64,000 bases of DNA from Geothrix limicola. Lineage in GTDB: Bacteria > Acidobacteriota > Holophagae > Holophagales > Holophagaceae. Below, piece after piece: positions 24,729 to 33,385 of the stretch. Under the pieces are notes generated by a model, which saw only the letters and a list, made by a program, of their open reading frames with translations, was not told the DNA's origin and did not search any database. The translations under genes and the position numbers were made by a program. The stretch's first letter is position 1; each line of letters begins with the position of its first letter. The DNA is taken from positions 277,090 through 341,089 of the forward strand of contig NZ_BSDE01000004.1 in the NCBI RefSeq assembly GCF_030268085.1. The letters run 5' to 3'.

Positions 24729-25080
24729 CAGGGACGGATCAGCGGTAGCCGCTGCCGCCCGTGTCGGGGCGCCGCCGAGAACGAGTAGACCTGGTGGCGG
24801 ACGTCGTCCTTGTTGGGGAAGTAGACCTCCGACCCCACGGGCACCACCTTCACGTAGGGCGTGAATTCCAGGTTCACCTGGTCCACTTCCTGGCGAGGTT
24901 GCGGCCGTAGGTCTCCCCGGAATCCAGCCGGGTGAGGTGGCGCTCGCAGGCGAGGTTCAACGGGACCGTCCTGGTGAGGGTGATGGCCAGCGCGGCCCGC
25001 GCCCCGCGGGAGGTTCCGGGCATGCGGTAGGCGAAGAAGCCGGGGCCCACGCCCGGTCCCGGTCGGCCACCCCTGCGCAT
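24728..25080 (-). pseudogene. Remnant of a cupredoxin-like (plastocyanin-type) gene
   Basis: On the minus strand 24755-24890 encodes VDQVNLEFTPYVKVVPVGSE then VYFPNKDDVRHQVYSFSAA. This is the copper-site core of small exported cupredoxins often labelled methylamine-utilisation proteins (FPN-x-D ... RHxVYSFS). The frame continues into unrelated residues after YSFSAA, without the FELPLY-type end. The upstream part (SRGARAALAITLTRTVPLNL and after) lies in a different frame with no signal peptide. At least one frameshift and a lost C-terminus are therefore implied. The identity of the upstream part is not recognised. The stretch overlaps the CZB stop by one base. Confidence 0.5.
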
Positions 25081-25118
25081 TTGGGAGTATGCTTCCCGGA
25101 CGCTTCAGGAGGACCCGC

Positions 25119-25640
25119 ATGTTCCGTCGCGTGGACGACTTCAAGACCATCTGGCAGCAGGAGGCGGACAAGACCCTGGCCGTCTTCGGGGCCATTCCCG
25201 ACGCGGCTGCCCATCAGGCTGTGGACCCCCAGCACCGTGACCTGCGACGCATCGCCTGGCACCTGGTGGAAACGGTGCTCGAACTGCCCCAGAACCTGGG
25301 CCTCCGGGTGAAGGGCACCGTGGGTCTCGGGCCGGACGGGTTCATCGCCGCGCCGCCTCCGCCCACCATGGCCGAGATCTCCGAAGCCTTCAAAGCCGCC
25401 AGCGAGTCCCTGCTCGATCACATCGGCAGCTGGAGCAACACGGAGCTGGGCCGCAATTTCAGCCTCTATGGCGAGACCTGGACGGGCGCCTTCGCCCTCT
25501 ACGTCCTCGTGAGCCACCAGACCCACCACCGCGGCCAGATGACCGTGCTCATGAGGCAGGCGGGCCTGCACGTGCCCAGCACGTACGGCCCCACAAAAGA
25601 GGGCTGGGCGGAATTCGGGTTGGAGGCACCGAAGGTCTGA
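25119..25640 (+). CDS. DinB-family putative metal-dependent protein
   Basis: The 173-aa four-helix protein has the DinB/YfiT metal ligands: His in IAWHLVETVLELP and the HxxxH-like SHQTHHRGQM. Family members bind Ni or Zn, and some act as thiol-dependent transferases, but most have no assigned reaction. AGGAGG is well placed before ATG 25119. Two more DinB-family genes occur at 56009 and 60285. No partner in the neighbourhood suggests a substrate. Confidence 0.85.
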   Translation: MFRRVDDFKTIWQQEADKTLAVFGAIPDAAAHQAVDPQHRDLRRIAWHLVETVLELPQNLGLRVKGTVGLGPDGFIAAPPPPTMAEISEAFKAASESLLDHIGSWSNTELGRNFSLYGETWTGAFALYVLVSHQTHHRGQMTVLMRQAGLHVPSTYGPTKEGWAEFGLEAPKV

Positions 25641-25733
25641 GGACGTCGAAGGCCTGAGAGAGCCGGGGGCTTCCGGCGCTTTCGCCGTGGCATCATGAAG
25701 CGCGGCGGCCCGGGGGGTGCGCCAGGAGCCTAG

Positions 25734-26639
25734 ATGTCTGATGCGACGCCTTCCCAGCGCCTGTGCCTGAACTGCGAAGCGGAACTGCAGGGGACCTTCT
25801 GCCACCGCTGCGGGCAGAAGGCCCAGAACCGCCGCCTGCCGCTCAAGAGTCTGCTGCACGACGTCATGCACGACCTCTGGCACCTGGACCACAAGGTGCT
25901 GGAGTCGCTGTGGCTGCTGATCCGCCATCCGGGCTTTCTCGCCGAGGAATACCTGAACGGCCGCCGGGTGCGCCACCTGCCGCCTTTCCGGCTCTACGTC
26001 CTCAGCAGTTTCGCGCTCTTCCTCGCCTTTTCCTTCGTGCCCGTGGGCTCCAAGGGCGAGGGGGGCAAGCCCGGCCACGGGATCCAGCTCAAGACCTCCG
26101 GAACCGTTGGAGGGGAGGGAGCCGCCGAGGTCCTCACAGAGGCCGGGGTCGAGCCCGCCGCCGAGGCCCACCCCAAAAGGAAGGCGAACCCCCCCTGGGT
26201 CGACGCTCTCGTGGCCCGCGCCAAGCGTGCCAAGGAGGATCCGGACCGCTTCTACCACACCTTCCTGTCGAACCTTTCGAAGAGCCTCTTCGTGCTCATG
26301 CCCCTCTTCGCGGGGATTCTCATGCTGCTGCACCTGCGTTCGAAGACGCTGTTCGTCGATCACATGGTGATCTCCCTCCATCACCACGTCGTGTCCTTCC
26401 TCGTCATCCTCCTGCTGATGGGATTGGCGGCCCTGCCGGGAAGCGGCTGGGGCTGCCTGCCGGGATTCCTGCTCTTCTTTGCGCCCCCCGTCCACCTGGC
26501 GGTCTCGCTGCAGCGTCTTTTCAAGCGGGGCTGGGTGCGCAGCTTCATCAAGGCCGGCCTGGTGTCCGTGGCCTATGGCCTGATCCTCAGCGTCGCCCTG
26601 CTGGGCCTGACGATCCTCTCCCTGCCCAAGGCAGGCTGA
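25734..26639 (+). CDS. DUF3667-family membrane protein
   Basis: The 301-aa protein starts with a zinc-ribbon-like stretch (CLNCEAELQGTFCHRCGQKA), followed by the family marks LHDVMHDLWHLDHKVLESLWLL and PGFLAEEYLNGRRVRHLPPFRLYV. After a hydrophobic segment and a charged, low-conservation loop come three or four further membrane segments. DUF3667 proteins are widespread, unknown in function and often confused with transporters. AGGAG lies upstream of the ATG. It is probably transcribed on its own. Confidence 0.82.
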   Translation: MSDATPSQRLCLNCEAELQGTFCHRCGQKAQNRRLPLKSLLHDVMHDLWHLDHKVLESLWLLIRHPGFLAEEYLNGRRVRHLPPFRLYVLSSFALFLAFSFVPVGSKGEGGKPGHGIQLKTSGTVGGEGAAEVLTEAGVEPAAEAHPKRKANPPWVDALVARAKRAKEDPDRFYHTFLSNLSKSLFVLMPLFAGILMLLHLRSKTLFVDHMVISLHHHVVSFLVILLLMGLAALPGSGWGCLPGFLLFFAPPVHLAVSLQRLFKRGWVRSFIKAGLVSVAYGLILSVALLGLTILSLPKAG

Positions 26640-26736
26640 GTCGAAACCTCGACAAGGCGGAGTTGGGACGCTGAGCGCGACGGCGGCGGTACGCCTGTTC
26701 GCTCCGGGCCCGGCCTGTGGACACGTGATTCCCGGC

Positions 26737-26766
26737 TTGACACAAAAGAGGGTGGGCATCAAAACT
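26737..26766 (+). promoter_or_regulatory. Possible promoter for the exported-protein cassette
   Basis: A perfect -35 hexamer TTGACA (26737-26742) stands in an AT-richer patch 145 bp before the first cassette gene. The best -10 candidate at 18-bp spacing, AAAACT, matches only three of six positions. The rest of the 26640-26887 gap shows a CAATGG/CCATTG dyad and nothing coding. Confidence 0.35.
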
Positions 26767-26887
26767 ATGCCATCTTTTACCTAGTTCATTCCATGTACTG
26801 CACCCCAATGGCGGCGCCCATTGACGACCAGGTCGTATCCATGGGGAGTGGCTGTCTTCTTCCTCGACCAGTTTTTAAGGAGTTCCC

Positions 26888-28366
26888 ATGCTGAGCCCTT
26901 CCTTGAACCGGAATCGAGTCCGCGCCCTCGTGGCCACGGCTGCAATGGCCTTCATGGCCGTGGCCGTGCCCCTGCGCGCCTGCTGTGACGATTTCTGGAG
27001 CTGCGTGGGCGCCGTGGCCACGGGCGGACTGTCCTGCGTGGTGGAGGACCTCATCAATTCCGTGAAGGCCATGGTCCAGAACGTGGAACACCTGGTGAGC
27101 ACCCTCGCCCAGCAGGCCGCCGATGTCGTGAACCTGGCCAAGAGCGAGCTGAACGGGGCCGCGAACGACCTGCGCAACCTCGCCGCCCAGGCCGAGAGCG
27201 ACTTCAACCATGCGGCCTCCATGGCCCAGTCCCTGGTGGATCACGAGCGCATGCCGGGGGCGATGGTGGCCAAGAACCTTCCGGGTGGCCTCGGTATGGC
27301 GACCCCGGCTCCCGGAGCCGCCGCCCGTCCGGGCATGGCCGTGGCGCCGGGGAAGGGGGGTGCTACCAAGGCTCCGGGCACGCCCATGACGCCGCAGGGC
27401 ATGGCCATGGCGACGACCGTGGGGGAGATGCCGGTGGATCCGAAGGATGTGCTCGCCGCGCTCAACCGCGCCAAGGCGGCCATCGACGGGCTTCGTCCCG
27501 ATGTGGCGGGACCTCTCAATTCGGTGCGCCAGTTCGCCACCACCGCCGAGCAGCAGGCCCTGGCGGCCGCTTCCTCCGCGGGCAACATCGCCCAGTCCGT
27601 CCTGCTTTCGCCGCTGCGCACCCTCGGCGGGATGCTGACGGATCTCATCAACCATCCGCAGAACATCTTCGATCCGTCCAGGATCGTCGACGACGCCATC
27701 ACGTCGGTGACGAACCAGGTGATCGACACCATGAACCAGGTGCATGACGCGGTGATGACCCAGGCCAAGGGCACGCTGGACATGGCCCGCCAGCCCATGC
27801 AGGACCTGCTGGACCGCTCCGCCGCCGCCAAGAAGATGGCCGACGCCATGGACAAGCTGCAGAAGCGACGGAACAAGGCGGCCCTCGATGCGCTCGACGG
27901 CCTCATCCCCCGCGCGCCCCTGCCCGCCAGCCAGCTCGCGGTGCACGTGGCGGGCTACACGCACCCCTCCGGCATCACGGCCCTTGATCGAACCATGCTC
28001 CAGAAGGGCATGCTCGCGCCCTACAACCGCTTGGCTGCCTCCAAGCTGACGGCCCGGACCATGGGCACCCAGCTGGGTGCGCGCATCAAGAAGCCCTGGC
28101 AGGATTTCAAGCGCATGCAGGCTTCCACCGGCAAGCCCGTGCCCGAAGCCAAGCCCAAGGTGGATGCCGAAATCGAGCGCCGCTTCGCGGGCAGGACGCC
28201 CCAGCAGGCCGAGGCCGAGAAGCGCGCCATGCTGGCCGAGGCCCGCACCCGCTTCGGCAACGATCCCAAGACGCTGCAGAAGGTGGTGGAGCTCATCGAA
28301 GGCCACCCGCGGATCCGCGCCTTCGTCGGAGGTCCTGGACCCATGCCCGCCCGCGTGAACCAGTGA
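26888..28366 (+). CDS. Exported helical protein of unknown function
   Basis: The 492-aa protein has a signal peptide (ATAAMAFMAVAVPLRA) followed by CCDDFWSC, so a disulfide or modified cysteine near the new N-terminus is possible. The remainder is strongly helical and Ala/Met/Gln-rich with apolipoprotein-like amphipathic stretches (VEDLINSVKAMVQNVEHLVS; ALNRAKAAIDGLRPDVAGPL). A Gly/Ala/Pro linker lies around residues 140-175. No enzymatic motif is seen. AAGGAG precedes the ATG. It heads a three-gene run (26888-31586) of exported proteins with short spacers, so it is likely part of an envelope or secreted assembly. Confidence 0.65.
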   Translation: MLSPSLNRNRVRALVATAAMAFMAVAVPLRACCDDFWSCVGAVATGGLSCVVEDLINSVKAMVQNVEHLVSTLAQQAADVVNLAKSELNGAANDLRNLAAQAESDFNHAASMAQSLVDHERMPGAMVAKNLPGGLGMATPAPGAAARPGMAVAPGKGGATKAPGTPMTPQGMAMATTVGEMPVDPKDVLAALNRAKAAIDGLRPDVAGPLNSVRQFATTAEQQALAAASSAGNIAQSVLLSPLRTLGGMLTDLINHPQNIFDPSRIVDDAITSVTNQVIDTMNQVHDAVMTQAKGTLDMARQPMQDLLDRSAAAKKMADAMDKLQKRRNKAALDALDGLIPRAPLPASQLAVHVAGYTHPSGITALDRTMLQKGMLAPYNRLAASKLTARTMGTQLGARIKKPWQDFKRMQASTGKPVPEAKPKVDAEIERRFAGRTPQQAEAEKRAMLAEARTRFGNDPKTLQKVVELIEGHPRIRAFVGGPGPMPARVNQ

Positions 28367-28414
28367 CCCTTCCCGGCCCGCAGGGCCCCGGCTCTCCGAC
28401 CTGAGAGGAGTTCC

Positions 28415-30628
28415 ATGCGCCCCGTCGCCCTGCGGTCAGCCCTCGTCTTCCTGCTCGTCGCCTCGGCGGGCCGGGCCGAGGGCGCGGACGGACTGACTTT
28501 CAAGGCGCCCGAAAAAGCGGGTGACCCCTTCAAAGGAAAAGTGTCCGCGCCCAAGGACACGGAATGGGTGGTGATCTTCTACCGCTTGGCGGGCGAGGAG
28601 GATTTCAACAGCTTCAACCTCGACGCCCTGCCCGAGGGCGGCTTCGCGGGCGAGCAGGAGATCGCCGCGGCGCCCGGCGTCAAGATCGAGTACTACGCGG
28701 CCCTGCGCACGCCGGGTGGCATCACCTACCTGCCCAAGGATGCGCCCGGGAAGTTCGCCGTGCTGCAGATGCCCGGCGGCGCCGCACCCGCGACGCCTGC
28801 GACCCCCGCCAAACCCGGTGCCACGACGCCCTGGCCGGGCACACCCGCGGCGCCTGGAACGCCCGGCGCACCGGCCCTCCCGGGCGCCCCCGGAGCGAAA
28901 ACCGGCGCGGCTTTTCCGGGTGCGCCGGGAAGCACACCAGGTCTGCCCGGAGCCCCCGGAACGCCGGGAACGCCGGGAACGCCCGGTGCGAAGGGTCCTG
29001 GCGCCCCTGGCCAGCCTTCCGGAACGCCCCCCCAGCCCTCGCTTCCGCTCAGTGGACCCATCTCCGGGGACCTGGCCGTGGAGCACCTGGTCCATCACAT
29101 GCAGGAGGTTCCGGGAGAACCGAAGACCCAGGCCGCGGGCCAGGTTCGGCTGTACCACAAGGAGGACTGGTCCGACGGCAGCTTCCTCGTGGATGCCCGC
29201 GTGGTCTACACCAACCAGCCCATCCCCCAGGCCAACCCCCAACCCGGCGGCGATCAGCCCCGCTGGGGCCTCGGCGACTTCTCGGCGGTGCTCACCTCCG
29301 GCCACCAGAAGCTGCAGGTGGGCGACATGATGGTGCAGGAATCCGAGTTCACGCTCGGCGGCGCGGGCCGACGTGGCTTCGATTACGCCTATGCGGGCAT
29401 GCCTTCCAACGCCCACCTCTTCGCGCTGAACACCCAGGCTCCGATCAACACGCGGGGCATCCTGTGGCCCGAGGCCGCCAGCGGCGTCTATGGCGGGTCC
29501 GTCGGCTACGGTTGGTTCAACGATGCGTTCAAAGCCAAGCTGATCTTCCTCTCGGGCAAGGATGATCCCGCCACGGCCGCCAACGCGGGCTATGCCTTTC
29601 CCACCACCATCCGCCAGGGATCCACGGGGGCGCTGACCCTCGATGGCCGCCTCCTGGAGAACCGCCTCAACCTCTCGGGCGAATACGCCCGCAGCCTCTA
29701 CACCTCCGATACGCTGTCGCCCCTGCCCAAGGACACGGACCAGGCCTGGCGCGTCTCGGGCCTCTGGAACGACGGCGCCTTCAGCGCGCACCTGGGCTAC
29801 CACGACATCGGCCGCGAGTTCGGTACCGTGGGCGTGGCCTACTTCGTGGGTGATCGCCGCCTGCTGGATGGCACCCTGGCCTGGACCAAGCCCGGCTGGA
29901 GCCTCAGTGCCCTGGTTTCGGACGAGCGCACCAATCCCACGGGCCAGCCCACGGCCTCGCCCGCCGGCGCGACGGGCCTCGACCAGGCCTGGAACCGCAC
30001 CCTGGGCCTGGATGCGCGGGTGGTTCTCAATCCCCAGCTCGCCTGGCGCCTGGGCCTCCGGCAGGCCCGGCAGGAGGCCGTCACGACGCTGGATCCGCTG
30101 ATCCCCTTCAGCAACAGCACGCGCTCGGGCGTGGTGACGGGGCTGGACTGGATGCTGCCGCCCCTCACGACGCTCTCCTTCAACGCCCAGTACGACCGCC
30201 TCGCCTCCCTGGGCGGCTCCGACGTGTCGGGCAACAGCCTCACGCTTTCCTTCGGAGGCGCGGTGGGCCTGGGCCGCTGGGGCCGCCTTTCGCCCAACCT
30301 GAGCTGGTCCCGCACCCTCAGCGATCCGGGCGATCAGAAGACCACCGTGGCCAACGCCTTCCTCAACGCCGAGCTGCTGCTGGTGCCCAACACCCTCACC
30401 TTCGTGCTGACAGGCGGCGAGTCCCATTCGGTGCTGCCCACCGGCGATACGCTCAACACCACCAACGTCGAAGGCACCCTGCGCTACCTGCTGGATGCCT
30501 GGCTGAAGGGCCGGGCCAAGGCTAGCGTCGGTCTCAAGGGCGGCTACACCCACTTCCCCTCCCTGGGCGGGGCCACGACGCCGGCCAACGACAACCGCGT
30601 CCTCCTCGTCCTCAACGTCTCGTTCTGA
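28415..30628 (+). CDS. Outer-membrane beta-barrel protein with collagen-like linker
   Basis: The 737-aa protein has a signal peptide and an N-terminal domain of about 100 residues (FKAPEKAGDPFKGKVSAPKD, probably an Ig-like sheet). A Pro/Gly-rich segment of about 85 residues follows, made of collagen-like triplets (GAPGTPGTPGTPGAKGPGAPG). The C-terminal part of about 500 residues has alternating beta strands ending in LNVSF, the terminal aromatic expected by the BAM machinery. No TonB box or plug is visible. It follows the exported helical protein by 48 bp and precedes the PKD protein by 10 bp, so the three are almost certainly co-transcribed. Function is unknown. Confidence 0.72.
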   Translation: MRPVALRSALVFLLVASAGRAEGADGLTFKAPEKAGDPFKGKVSAPKDTEWVVIFYRLAGEEDFNSFNLDALPEGGFAGEQEIAAAPGVKIEYYAALRTPGGITYLPKDAPGKFAVLQMPGGAAPATPATPAKPGATTPWPGTPAAPGTPGAPALPGAPGAKTGAAFPGAPGSTPGLPGAPGTPGTPGTPGAKGPGAPGQPSGTPPQPSLPLSGPISGDLAVEHLVHHMQEVPGEPKTQAAGQVRLYHKEDWSDGSFLVDARVVYTNQPIPQANPQPGGDQPRWGLGDFSAVLTSGHQKLQVGDMMVQESEFTLGGAGRRGFDYAYAGMPSNAHLFALNTQAPINTRGILWPEAASGVYGGSVGYGWFNDAFKAKLIFLSGKDDPATAANAGYAFPTTIRQGSTGALTLDGRLLENRLNLSGEYARSLYTSDTLSPLPKDTDQAWRVSGLWNDGAFSAHLGYHDIGREFGTVGVAYFVGDRRLLDGTLAWTKPGWSLSALVSDERTNPTGQPTASPAGATGLDQAWNRTLGLDARVVLNPQLAWRLGLRQARQEAVTTLDPLIPFSNSTRSGVVTGLDWMLPPLTTLSFNAQYDRLASLGGSDVSGNSLTLSFGGAVGLGRWGRLSPNLSWSRTLSDPGDQKTTVANAFLNAELLLVPNTLTFVLTGGESHSVLPTGDTLNTTNVEGTLRYLLDAWLKGRAKASVGLKGGYTHFPSLGGATTPANDNRVLLVLNVSF
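28790..29040 (+). repeat. Low-complexity collagen-like coding repeat
   Basis: Within the barrel gene, tandem GGAACGCCG-type 9-mers (three perfect copies near 28968-28994) and related Gly-Pro codon triplets encode the G-x-P linker. Such stretches change length by slippage. Confidence 0.75.
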
Positions 30629-30638
30629 AGGAAGGAAC

Positions 30639-31586
30639 ATGCGAAGCATCCTGTGCGCCTTCCTCCTCCCCTTCGTCGTCGCCGCGTCCCTGGCGGCCCA
30701 GACCGCAGGGAGCATCTTCGCCACGCCGTCCGTGCCCATGCGGGGGGCGCCCGTGACCCTCATGCTGAGCGCCACCTCGCTGCCCGCCGGGGGCGTGAGG
30801 TGGGATTTCGGCGACGGGCAGGTGCAGTCCGGCGGGACGGTGACGAACCATGTCTACGCCGCCGCCGGGTTCTACGCCGTGCGGGCCACCTACGTGCCCT
30901 TCAGCGCCCAGCTCCCGGTGACCGCCCTGCTTCAACTGCACGTGTCCCAGCCGACGGGGCCCGCGGCCCCCTTCCTGCTCAGCGCCCTGCGCCTGCGCTG
31001 GGAAGACGGCCGCACGGACCAGTCCGTCGACCGCGGCTTCACGCCCCTCGTCGCCTACGTGGATCTCAAGTTCGAGGGCACAGGACTGCTGCAGGCGCAG
31101 TGGACCGTGGACGGCGTGCCTCTCGGCACCTTCGCCGTGCAGCTGGCCTTCGCGAATACGGCCCGGCTCGACACCCGCAACATGCTTCCCCTGCCCACCA
31201 CGGAGCCTGGTGAGCACCTCGTCAGCCTGCGGATCCTGTCGCCCCAGGTCACCTTCACGGTGCCGACCATCCGCTACTTCGTGCGCCAGTCGGCCCAGGA
31301 ACCGCCCCGCGTGGACGCGGTGCTGCCGGCGGTCCTCGCGCGCGGCCAGGATGTCGAAGTGCAGCTCCGCGGTTCCGGCCTCGTCAAAGGCGTAAAGGTG
31401 TCCTTCGGCCGGGGCGTGGCGCTGGTGGCCCCGCTGCGGTTCACGGGGCCCGGCCAGGCCACGGCGCGGATCTTCGTGTCGCCCACGGCCCGTGAGGGCC
31501 AGCGGAAGGTCCACGTCGTCGGGCCTTCAGGACGCTCCGAAGGCCCGGCCACCCTGCAGATCGTGCGCGTCGTGCCGGAAACCTAG
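30639..31586 (+). CDS. Exported protein with PKD and IPT/TIG-like domains
   Basis: The 315-aa protein has a signal peptide ending near SLAAQ. A PKD domain with the hallmark WDFGDGQ ... HVYAAAGFYAVRATY comes next, then a middle domain (about residues 110-215). A C-terminal IPT/TIG-like immunoglobulin fold completes the protein (VLPAVLARGQDVEVQLRGSG ... KVHVVGPSG). Both domain types mediate protein-protein or surface contacts in secreted proteins. It is the third member of the exported cassette. Its stop codon lies inside a three-copy 22-bp repeat shared with the end of the facing OmpW-like gene. Confidence 0.75.
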   Translation: MRSILCAFLLPFVVAASLAAQTAGSIFATPSVPMRGAPVTLMLSATSLPAGGVRWDFGDGQVQSGGTVTNHVYAAAGFYAVRATYVPFSAQLPVTALLQLHVSQPTGPAAPFLLSALRLRWEDGRTDQSVDRGFTPLVAYVDLKFEGTGLLQAQWTVDGVPLGTFAVQLAFANTARLDTRNMLPLPTTEPGEHLVSLRILSPQVTFTVPTIRYFVRQSAQEPPRVDAVLPAVLARGQDVEVQLRGSGLVKGVKVSFGRGVALVAPLRFTGPGQATARIFVSPTAREGQRKVHVVGPSGRSEGPATLQIVRVVPET

Positions 31587-31649
31587 AACGACCTTGCCCA
31601 ATATCCAGAACCGCTTTGCCTGATGATCTAGAACCGCCTTCCCAGGCCC
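31583..31649. repeat. Three degenerate 22-bp copies at a convergent gene junction
   Basis: Copies beginning CTAGAACGACC (31583), CCAGAACCGCT (31605) and CTAGAACCGCC (31628) follow in tandem. On the minus strand each repeats the last codons and stop of the OmpW-like gene (GRRF, TAG), as if its 3' end had been duplicated twice. The outer copy also supplies the TAG of the PKD gene. Confidence 0.7.
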
Positions 31650-32395
31650 AGCCAGACGTTGGGCCCGGTGGAATCCGTGTCCGCCCGCACCGTGGGCGGC
31701 ACCAGGGATCCGTGGGCGGGCACGTCGTGCTTGAGGCGCGCCCAGGTGTAGCTCGCACCCGCCTCGACGTACCAGGCGCGGCGCTCCGTGAGGTAGACGT
31801 CCACACCCACTCCGGCCGTGAGCATGGGGAACCAGCCGTGGTTGTCCACCTGCACGAGGGTGTCGTTCAGGGGGGCGAAGTTGCTCTGCATGGTGAGCGT
31901 GGTGTGGTCCTCTTCGTAGGCGACGCCCAGGCCCAGGAGGAGGAAGGGCGTCCAGCGGTGCTGCGTCCCCAGGGGCCGGTACTGGGCCACCGCCAGAAGG
32001 TCGGTGTAGAGGGTGTATTTCTGCTCGAAGGCGTAGGTCACCGGATCCTGGGGCGCGATGGTGACGAAGGTGGTGGTGCTCGTTCCGTGGATGCGGCCCT
32101 TCGAGACATCCCATTCCAGGCCCACCTTCCAGTGGGGATCCAGGTCGCGGAAGACCTGCAGGCCGAGGTTGAGGTTGGCCACGTCGTCCCAGGTCTTGAA
32201 GCTCGAACCCAGGGCCGCGTTGATGTCCTTGATCTGGCGGTTCGTTTCCGTCTGCTTGGGCCAGCTCTGCTGGAGGTAGATGGTGGCGGACCAGGGTCCC
32301 GGGGCCTCCTGGGCCGTGAGCGGGGCTCCCAGGAAAAGGCCCGCGGCAAGCAGGCCGGAGGCGGGCAGGGGGAGACGTACGGAGCGCGTCGTCAT
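31628..32395 (-). CDS. OmpW-like outer-membrane beta-barrel protein
   Basis: The 255-aa protein has a signal peptide (ASGLLAAGLFLGAPLTAQ) and about eight amphipathic strands with loops. It ends in GLGRRF, giving the C-terminal phenylalanine of outer-membrane barrels. Phrases such as FLLLGLGVAYEE and MLTAGVGVDVYLTERRAWYVEAGASYTW match OmpW-type proteins, which form narrow hydrophobic channels. The start MTTRSVRL is the one that places the signal peptide correctly. It faces the exported cassette and shares the repeated junction with it. Confidence 0.72.
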   Translation of the reverse strand: MTTRSVRLPLPASGLLAAGLFLGAPLTAQEAPGPWSATIYLQQSWPKQTETNRQIKDINAALGSSFKTWDDVANLNLGLQVFRDLDPHWKVGLEWDVSKGRIHGTSTTTFVTIAPQDPVTYAFEQKYTLYTDLLAVAQYRPLGTQHRWTPFLLLGLGVAYEEDHTTLTMQSNFAPLNDTLVQVDNHGWFPMLTAGVGVDVYLTERRAWYVEAGASYTWARLKHDVPAHGSLVPPTVRADTDSTGPNVWLGLGRRF

Positions 32396-32506
32396 GGCAT
32401 CACCGAAAGGTTGACCCAGGGATAGCCCTCGACGCATCCGGTGTCAACGTAAAGATGAGGTCGAGGTGGTCTTGACAGGGCGGGGCCAGGAGGCCAACCC
32501 TGATCC

Positions 32507-33385
32507 ATGCCCCTCTTCAAGCGCCCTGACGGTGACCTGGTCCGCGACGAGGATCCGGTGCGCGGCATCATGCCCTACCTCATGCGGGGGCGGAACGAGA
32601 GCTGCGTCTACCACGAGACTGTCTACCGCATCGCCGCCACGCGGGTCTGGCTCAAGGCCTACAACCGCGCGCACCGCCCGCGTGCCACGCTCTTCCACCT
32701 CGTGGCCTACGCCTGCGCGGTGGCCCTGGAGACGCGCCCGCGCCTGAACCGCTTCGTGTCGGGGGGACGGCTCTACCAGCGGCGGGGCGTGTCGCTCTCC
32801 TTCGTCGCCAAGACCACCTTCACCGAGGAGGGCGCCGATGCCACGGTGAAGCTGGCGGCCCCTGCGGGCGAAGCCTTCCCCGCCTTCTCCGCGCGGATCT
32901 CGGCGCAGGTGGACGAGGCGCGCAGCACCGAGCGGGACGTGGACAAAGAAGTCGCCCTCGTCATGCGCCTGCCGGGGCCGATGGTCCGGCTGTTCGTGGG
33001 CCTGGCCCGCTGCCTCGATCACTGGAACCTCTTCCCGGGCTTCATGATCCGCGACGATCCCATGTTCGCGAGCCTCTTCCTCGCCAACCTCGGCTCCGTG
33101 GGCGTGTCCGATGCCTACCACCACCTCTACGAGTACGGCAACGTCTCCATCTTCGGCGCCGTCTCCGCGCCGCGCCGCGCGGCCTTCGCCACCCGCCATG
33201 GCGTGGAATCGGAGGAGGCGCTTTCGGTGCGCTGGACCTTCGACGAGCGCATCGACGATGCGTTTTCCTGCGCACGCTCCCTGGCCCTCGTGCAGAAGAT
33301 CCTCGAGGATCCGGGCCGCTGGCTGGGCCCGCCGGAGGGCACGCCGACCTGGCTGGGCAGCGAGGCCGACGCGCGGATCCCATGA
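32507..33385 (+). CDS. 2-oxoacid dehydrogenase E2-like acyltransferase domain protein with altered active site
   Basis: The 292-aa protein matches the CAT/E2 acyltransferase fold, with FASLFLANLGSVGVSDAYHHLYEYGNVSIFGAVS at the trimer-core region, but has no lipoyl or peripheral-subunit-binding domain. The catalytic HxxxDG motif (normally DHRxxDG) reads DERIDD at residues 246-251, so the essential His is Glu and the Gly is Asp. Classic acetyl transfer is therefore unlikely. It is translationally coupled (ATGA) to a PAP2 phosphatase, hinting at a lipid-related role. It could be a non-catalytic or differently catalytic member of the family. Confidence 0.72.
   Translation: MPLFKRPDGDLVRDEDPVRGIMPYLMRGRNESCVYHETVYRIAATRVWLKAYNRAHRPRATLFHLVAYACAVALETRPRLNRFVSGGRLYQRRGVSLSFVAKTTFTEEGADATVKLAAPAGEAFPAFSARISAQVDEARSTERDVDKEVALVMRLPGPMVRLFVGLARCLDHWNLFPGFMIRDDPMFASLFLANLGSVGVSDAYHHLYEYGNVSIFGAVSAPRRAAFATRHGVESEEALSVRWTFDERIDDAFSCARSLALVQKILEDPGRWLGPPEGTPTWLGSEADARIP

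Noticed and set aside
32507..33385. Chloramphenicol acetyltransferase
   Set aside because: The fold is related, but the catalytic His is missing and the core sequence is closer to E2 acyltransferases.
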